Shown piece after piece: positions 5,216-5,466 of a stretch of 5,466 nucleotides of DNA. This DNA comes from Trueperaceae bacterium. GTDB lineage: Bacteria; Deinococcota; Deinococci; Deinococcales; Trueperaceae. The translations under genes and the position numbers were made by a program. Within the stretch, counting starts at the first letter, position 1. Each line of letters opens with the position of its first letter. The stretch lies in assembly GCA_029210865.1 (NCBI GenBank), contig JARGGE010000213.1, positions 1-5,466 of the forward strand, in the 5' to 3' direction. Under the pieces are notes generated by a model. That model was not told where the DNA came from. It searched no databases and saw nothing but the letters and a program-made list of their open reading frames with translations.

Positions 5216-5466
5216 GCAGTCTATGAGGTCGTTGTCAAGTGCTGGTGTTTGTGGGGGTTGGGCGTGAGGGGTCTTGCGCTCGTCGGTGGTGCTGGTGAGC
5301 GTGGTTGGGGTGTGGGTGGTGGCGGGCCCGCGGTCACGTCCCCGGCTCAACCTAACGCGCAACCGGGTTCGTGCCAACAGTCTTCCTTCGTTCGAGCTTG
5401 GTGGGGAAGTGGGCGGGGCGCCCAGGCTCAGCTTCGGGTTCTACCCAAGGGGCTATCGGGTTCGCC
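5216..5466. other. Right-end non-coding stretch of different composition
   Basis: After the ZIP stop there is no open frame that resembles a protein on either strand. The first 110 bases are strikingly G/T-rich on the plus strand and poor in A and C. The rest is mixed and includes three copies of CGGGTTC (5364, 5435 and 5457). There is no hairpin followed by a T-run, so I cannot place a terminator for the ZIP gene. The stretch could be a plain intergenic region, the edge of a decayed mobile element or the start of a repeat cut by the window edge. Confidence 0.5.
5322..5331. repeat. 10-bp perfect palindrome GCGGGCCCGC
   Basis: A perfect palindrome closes the G/T-rich block downstream of the ZIP gene. 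With no loop and no T-run it is a poor intrinsic terminator. In DNA this GC-rich it may be chance. Confidence 0.3.

Noticed and set aside
4324..5226. Plus-strand frame from the ATG at 4324 with a good Shine-Dalgarno (AGGGGG)
   Set aside because: The frame overlaps the whole ZIP gene in another phase and gives Arg/Gly-rich sequence with no motifs. The ZIP frame carries all conserved residues.
5205..5240. TTGACA on the minus strand as a -35 box reading into the ZIP gene end
   Set aside because: No -10 hexamer lies 16-18 nt downstream, and the direction would be antisense to the ZIP gene.
4241..5377. Minus-strand extension of the stalk subunit frame to 491 codons, antisense through the ZIP gene
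   Set aside because: The upstream part is rich in His, Asp and Arg and is the mirror image of ZIP codons. The stalk protein is complete from the ATG at 4240, and the ZIP gene on the other strand is unmistakable.
5425..5466. Possible tRNA T-arm (GGGTTCTACCC) in the right end
   Set aside because: No acceptor stem, anticodon arm or D-arm can be built around it on either strand.

Overview
The window is very GC-rich (roughly 70% or more over most of its length) and holds two divergent transcription units. The larger lies on the minus strand from position 4240 down to position 1. It is part of a rotary V/A-type ATPase operon, in transcription order: stalk subunit G/H, subunit C, subunit I, proteolipid K, subunit F and the first 101 codons of subunit E, which runs off the left edge. 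On the plus strand, starting 162 bp from the operon, is a ZIP-family metal transporter of the GufA/BbZIP type (4403-5215). The last 251 bp (5216-5466) contain no gene I can recognise.

A bacterial V/A-type ATPase, extreme GC content, a short proteolipid with a signal-like N-terminus as in Thermus, and a leaderless-looking promoter on the ZIP gene together suggest a high-GC member of Deinococcota, perhaps Trueperaceae-like. This assignment is an inference. Another high-GC bacterial lineage with a V/A-ATPase cannot be excluded.

The ATPase genes are packed for coupled translation. Junctions are 1 nt (G/C), 1 nt (C/I), a 26-bp overlap (I/K), a 1-base TGATG overlap (K/F) and 4 nt (F/E). C and I both start with GTG, and both junctions have the identical heptamer TGAGGTG. 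The products make the membrane motor (I and K), the central-stalk pieces (C connecting the rotor to the K ring, F on the central shaft) and the peripheral stalks (E/G heterodimers). The catalytic subunits A, B and D are not in the window and are expected beyond the left edge after E. The gene order G-C-I-K-F-E differs from the G/H-I-K-E-C-F order known from Thermus, archaea and Enterococcus.

I do not see a novel multi-gene system. The points worth a second look are the gene order, the junction architecture, an inverted repeat overlapping a possible promoter of the ATPase operon, the leaderless-type start of the ZIP gene, two substitutions at the ZIP metal-site motifs, a single-cysteine pattern shared by the two stalk subunits, and the compositionally different G/T-rich right end.
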